Positions 5,907-7,902 of a DNA stretch of 7,902 bases are shown here, one piece after another; the stretch's first letter is position 1; the number at the start of each line of letters is the position of its first letter. A model generated the notes under the pieces. The model was not told the origin of the DNA, searched no databases, and was given only the letters and a program-made list of their open reading frames with translations. A program made the position numbers and the translations under genes. Source of the stretch: CAYVKM01 sp964452045 (GTDB taxonomy: Bacteria > Calditrichota > Calditrichia > RBG-13-44-9); the NCBI GenBank assembly GCA_964452045.1, contig CAYVKM010000126.1, forward strand, positions 1 to 7,902, written 5' to 3'.

Positions 5907-6293
5907 TTAACGTTTTGAAAACTGAAAACGTTTACGTGCTTTGGGCCGTCCATATTTTTTGCGTTCCACCTCGCGGGGATCCCGGGTCATGAAGCCGCCT
6001 GCCCGGAGCTCGGGGCGTAATTCCGCATTCCATTTCACCAGGGCGCGGGCAATTCCCAGGCGCAGGGCTTCAGCCTGACCGGTAAGACCACCACCGTGAA
6101 TATTGGCAGTCAGGTCGAACTTACCCATGGTATCGGTCGCCTGGAAAGGCTGCTCAATAACCATTTTCAGAACTTCTCTCTTAAAATAGTCAATCACTTC
6201 CCGTCCGTTAATTTTATATTCGCCCTTTCCGGGGATCAGGCGAACACGCGCAGTAGAACTTTTTCTTCGGCCGGTTGCGTCATAAAATTCCAT
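5907..6293 (-). CDS. rpsI: 30S ribosomal protein S9
   Basis: Small-subunit head protein whose extended C-terminal tail reaches the P-site tRNA. The 128 residues match the family length of about 130. Visible motifs are ATGRRKSSTARV (6-17), the G-K-G-E-Y-K-I-N-G-R segment (22-31), NIHGGGLTGQAEALRLGIAR (64-83), GGFMTRDPREVERKKYGRPK (98-117) and the terminal FQFSKR, whose final basic residues are universal in S9. The ATG at 6293 has AAGGG about 8 nt upstream. It follows the rplM stop by 11 bp, the standard L13-S9 pair, and is followed by an intrinsic terminator. Confidence 0.97.
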   Translation of the reverse strand: MEFYDATGRRKSSTARVRLIPGKGEYKINGREVIDYFKREVLKMVIEQPFQATDTMGKFDLTANIHGGGLTGQAEALRLGIARALVKWNAELRPELRAGGFMTRDPREVERKKYGRPKARKRFQFSKR

Positions 6294-6304
6294 CTATTTT
6301 CCCT

Positions 6305-6742
6305 TTATTTAAAGCTTATTGTTTTTGGATTTTGCGCCTGATGCGGATGATCAGGTCCGGCATACACCTTTAATTTCTTAAAGGTTTTACGGCCCAGAGC
6401 ATTCTTGGGCAGCATCAAGCGGACTGCATTTTCTATAATTCGTTCCGGATGTTTTTCCATCATGCGTTTGTATGGGATCAACTGTCCGCCACCGGGATAA
6501 CCGGAATGACGGAAATATTCTTTTTTCTCTTCCTTCTTGCCAGTCACTCTGATTTTTTCCGCATTGACCACCACCACAAAATCCCCGGTATCCTGATGCG
6601 GGGCAAAATAGGGTTTATTCTTACCACGCAAAATGCTGGCAATCTGAGTCGCCAGTCGACCCAGGGTATAGCCTTCGGCATCCACCAGATACCACTGCTG
6701 GTTTTTGGCAAGCTCATCAGTTTTTAAATAATCACTTCTCAA
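6305..6742 (-). CDS. rplM: 50S ribosomal protein L13
   Basis: Early-assembly protein of the large subunit, binding 23S rRNA. The 145 residues show WYLVDAEGYTLGRLAT (17-32), LRGKNKPYFAPHQDTGDFVV (38-57), YFRHSGYPGG (76-85), AVRLMLPKNALGR (106-118) and KVYAGPDHPHQAQNP (125-139), all typical of L13. No ATG is available in frame. Two TTG codons are possible, at 6757 and 6742. The one at 6742 is chosen because GGAGG (6755-6751) lies 8 nt before it, whereas the TTG at 6757 would overlap that site and has none of its own. It is first in the rplM-rpsI transcript, with a good promoter at 6793-6821. Confidence 0.95.
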   Translation of the reverse strand: MRSDYLKTDELAKNQQWYLVDAEGYTLGRLATQIASILRGKNKPYFAPHQDTGDFVVVVNAEKIRVTGKKEEKKEYFRHSGYPGGGQLIPYKRMMEKHPERIIENAVRLMLPKNALGRKTFKKLKVYAGPDHPHQAQNPKTISFK

Positions 6743-6750
6743 AATTTCAT

Positions 6751-6755
6751 CCTCC
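6751..6755 (-). promoter_or_regulatory. ribosome binding site that fixes the rplM TTG start
   Basis: GGAGG on the minus strand is followed after 8 nt by TTG (6742-6740). An out-of-frame ATG directly abuts the GGAGG, too close for normal initiation, and reads only MKF before a TGA that overlaps the TTG. Confidence 0.75.
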
Positions 6756-6792
6756 AATAGAAACTCAATAGATTCGTGTCAAAAAGCCCGAA

Positions 6793-6821
6793 AATTTAAA
6801 CTTTTAAGCTTATGCTGTCAA
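6793..6821 (-). promoter_or_regulatory. sigma70-type promoter for rplM-rpsI
   Basis: A perfect -35 TTGACA (6821-6816) and a -10 TAAATT (6798-6793, four of six) are separated by exactly 17 bp on the minus strand, with A/T-rich DNA upstream resembling an UP element. Transcription would begin near 6786, giving a leader of about 45 nt before the TTG start. This is the best promoter match in the window. Confidence 0.75.
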
Positions 6822-6927
6822 GCGAAAATTTAATTTTAAACACAGTTTAAGTGCACTTTATCAGTCAATTTTAATAATAAAATGGTGTGATTATCCAAAC
6901 CTCCCCAAAAGCAATTAGAAAGAGTGA

Positions 6928-6956
6928 TTGCATTAAATTTTGAAGATGATTATTAT
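6928..6956 (+). promoter_or_regulatory. candidate promoter for etfB
   Basis: A -10-like TATTAT (6951-6956, five of six) lies 17 bp after a weak -35-like TTGCAT (6928-6933). The predicted start near 6963 would leave a leader of about 95 nt before etfB. The match is moderate and the region is AT-rich. Confidence 0.42.
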
Positions 6957-6971
6957 TATTGAGCGAGTCGA

Positions 6972-6993
6972 GTGGCAAATGTTTAACTGCCAC
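6972..6993 (+). repeat. inverted repeat upstream of etfB, possible operator
   Basis: GTGGCA (6972-6977) and TGCCAC (6988-6993) form a perfect 6-bp inverted repeat with a 10-nt A/T-rich centre. It lies about 10 bp after the predicted etfB transcription start. It could be a repressor site or a small 5' UTR hairpin; no T tract follows, so it is not a terminator. Confidence 0.45.
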
Positions 6994-7057
6994 AGGTAAA
7001 AACATACTTTTTATCATCATAAATAAGTTGAGATTGAAAATGTGAGGAGGATATATC

Positions 7058-7807
7058 GTGAATATTGCCGTTTGTATTAAACATGTTCCGGACAGCGAAA
7101 CCCGGCCCAAAATTGCCGAAAACAAAAAGGAAATTCAGAAAGAGGGAGTAAAGTGGATCGTCAGTCCATATGATGAATATGCGATTGAAGAAGCCTTGAA
7201 ACTTACCGAGAAGAATGGCGGAGAAGTAACCATCGTTTCACTGGGGCCGGCAGATATTGAGCCGACTATCCGGGGTGGTCTGGCCATGGGTGCGCAGAAA
7301 GCCCTCCGGATCCATGTGGATAAAAATCCGGACGATCCCCTGGTTACTGCCAAGGCACTGGCATCGGTACTCAAGGATAAAAATTTTGATCTGATCTTCT
7401 TTGGCAAACAGGCCATTGATGACGATTACGCCCAGATCCCCCAGCTGGTGGCGACGGCGCTGGATCTGCCCTGCGCTTCGGTGGTGGTTAAGCTGGAGAT
7501 CAACGGGGATTCTGCTGTGGCGGAAAGGGAAATTGAGGGAGGAAAAGAAAAATTGCAATTCAAACTACCGGCGATTGTTTCTGCCCAGAAAGGTTTAAAT
7601 GAACCGCGCTACCGTTCACTTAAAGGGATTATGATGGCCAAGAAGGTACCGATTGAAGAAGTAAAAGTAGAGCTGGAAGCGGGAAAATACGAAGTGAAGG
7701 AACTGAAGTATCCGCCCCAGAAACAGCCCGGAAAAATTGTCGGGAAAGGGGTCGAGGCAGTACCGGAACTGGTAAGATTACTGCGGGAAGAGGCCAAAGT
7801 TATCTAA
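7058..7807 (+). CDS. etfB: electron transfer flavoprotein, beta subunit
   Basis: Beta subunit of the soluble FAD- and AMP-containing electron transfer flavoprotein, which with EtfA carries electrons from acyl-CoA and other dehydrogenases to a membrane quinone reductase. The 249 residues are normal for the family. The N-terminal strand MNIAVCIKHVPDSE, PYDEYAIEEALKL (37-49), GLAMGA (74-79) and FFGKQAIDDDYAQIPQLVA (114-132) belong to the Rossmann-like fold. The beta-subunit signature follows: EREIEGGKE (156-164), LPAIVSAQKGLNEPRYRSLK (170-189) and GIMMAKKVPI (190-199), including the recognition loop that docks dehydrogenases. In the nucleotide-binding loop the common DGDTGQ reads DDDYAQ. The GTG start at 7058 is fixed by GAGGAGG (7044-7050), 7 nt upstream. 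It opens an operon with etfA, 65 bp downstream. Nothing nearby shows which dehydrogenase it serves. Confidence 0.96.
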   Translation: MNIAVCIKHVPDSETRPKIAENKKEIQKEGVKWIVSPYDEYAIEEALKLTEKNGGEVTIVSLGPADIEPTIRGGLAMGAQKALRIHVDKNPDDPLVTAKALASVLKDKNFDLIFFGKQAIDDDYAQIPQLVATALDLPCASVVVKLEINGDSAVAEREIEGGKEKLQFKLPAIVSAQKGLNEPRYRSLKGIMMAKKVPIEEVKVELEAGKYEVKELKYPPQKQPGKIVGKGVEAVPELVRLLREEAKVI

Positions 7808-7872
7808 ATGAAGCAGGAAGAATTTTAAGGAAATGTAAAGTCCAAAATTGTTAATCCAGGAGGAAATGATAC

Positions 7873-7902
7873 ATGTCTAACATACTTGTGATTTATGAGA
7901 TC
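7873..7902 (+). CDS. etfA: electron transfer flavoprotein, alpha subunit (first 10 codons)
   Basis: An ATG at 7873, 9 nt after AGGAGG (7858-7863), begins MSNILVIYEI and runs off the window. The pattern of a short polar start followed by the hydrophobic strand ILVIYE is typical of EtfA N-termini, and etfA normally follows etfB. The alternative ATG at 7866 stops after four codons. Ten residues alone would not identify the gene; the call rests on position. Confidence 0.8.
   Translation, partial: MSNILVIYEI

Larger units (their letters stand above)
6758..7057. other. divergent regulatory region between rplM and etfB
   Basis: This AT-rich 300-bp stretch holds no convincing gene. On the minus side it carries a good promoter for rplM (6793-6821) and an 11-bp direct repeat cgaaaatttaa (6789-6799 and 6823-6833) that flanks or overlaps the promoter elements. 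On the plus side there is a plausible etfB promoter (6928-6956), a 6-bp inverted repeat (6972-6993) just downstream of it, and the etfB ribosome binding site GAGGAGG (7044-7050). The middle, about 6840-6925, shows nothing I can assign. Confidence 0.65.

Noticed and set aside
5909..5932. 8-bp inverted repeat aacgtttt/aaaacgtt across the rpsI stop
   Set aside because: It is explained by the codons for the conserved S9 end (KRFQFSKR), is AT-rich, and a much better terminator follows at 5859-5887.
6758..6782. Second TTGACA (6782-6777, minus) with TATTGG 17 bp later, as another rplM promoter
   Set aside because: The -10 is poor and overlaps the ribosome binding site, so the transcript would start inside the coding region.
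6871..7125. 84-residue minus-strand frame across the etfB upstream region
   Set aside because: It overlaps the etfB promoter region and the first codons of etfB, has no good ribosome binding site, and has no recognisable motif.
7808..7828. Six-codon frame directly after the etfB stop
   Set aside because: It has no ribosome binding site of its own, encodes only MKQEEF, and is most likely chance in the spacer before etfA.
1..7902. Mobile elements, CRISPR arrays, tRNA or rRNA genes, defence or toxin-antitoxin modules
   Set aside because: Both strands were read for such signals and none was seen; gene order and content are those of a stable housekeeping region.

Overview
The window looks like a chromosomal housekeeping region of a Gram-negative bacterium. 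An outer membrane is implied by lpxB (lipid A synthesis), and cytochrome c maturation by a ccmA-ccmB pair. The gene order rplM-rpsI-rpsB-tsf-pyrH-frr, the moderate GC content with AT-rich intergenic regions, and the GGAGG-type ribosome binding sites would suit a lineage of the FCB superphylum or a related deep branch. That placement is inference. A run of exactly 100 N at 4236-4335 shows that this is a scaffold from a draft or metagenome assembly.

Layout. Bases 1-1335 (minus strand) hold ccmA and ccmB, which overlap by 32 bp, plus the possible first codons of a further gene at the left edge. Bases 1336-1649 are a gene-free divergent region. It carries a plausible plus-strand promoter and a leader of about 130 nt for an unrecognised 82-residue protein (1650-1898) that looks like a small helix-turn-helix protein. 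Converging on it from the minus strand is lpxB (1935-3065). Bases 3126-3158 form a strong intrinsic terminator that closes the translation-factor operon lying to its right: frr, pyrH, tsf and rpsB (minus strand, 3193-5753). The gap removes the end of tsf and the start of pyrH, and joins them into a false single reading frame.

Further right, rplM and rpsI (minus strand, 5907-6742) are transcribed from a good sigma70-type promoter at 6793-6821 and end at a second terminator (5859-5887). Between that terminator and rpsB, at 5781-5843, lies a nested three-helix RNA fold. It is a good candidate for an autoregulatory leader bound by ribosomal protein S2. The 300-bp divergent region 6758-7057 separates the ribosomal genes from a plus-strand electron transfer flavoprotein operon: etfB is complete, and the first ten codons of etfA run off the right edge.

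Functionally, the central block makes ribosomal proteins L13, S9 and S2, elongation factor Ts, UMP kinase and ribosome recycling factor, a growth-linked translation set. Flanking modules serve lipid A assembly, c-type cytochrome assembly and flavin-based electron transfer. I see no mobile element, CRISPR array, tRNA, rRNA or defence system, and no clear undescribed multi-gene system. The most interesting non-coding signal is the rpsB leader fold, and the only unrecognised gene is the 82-residue protein.
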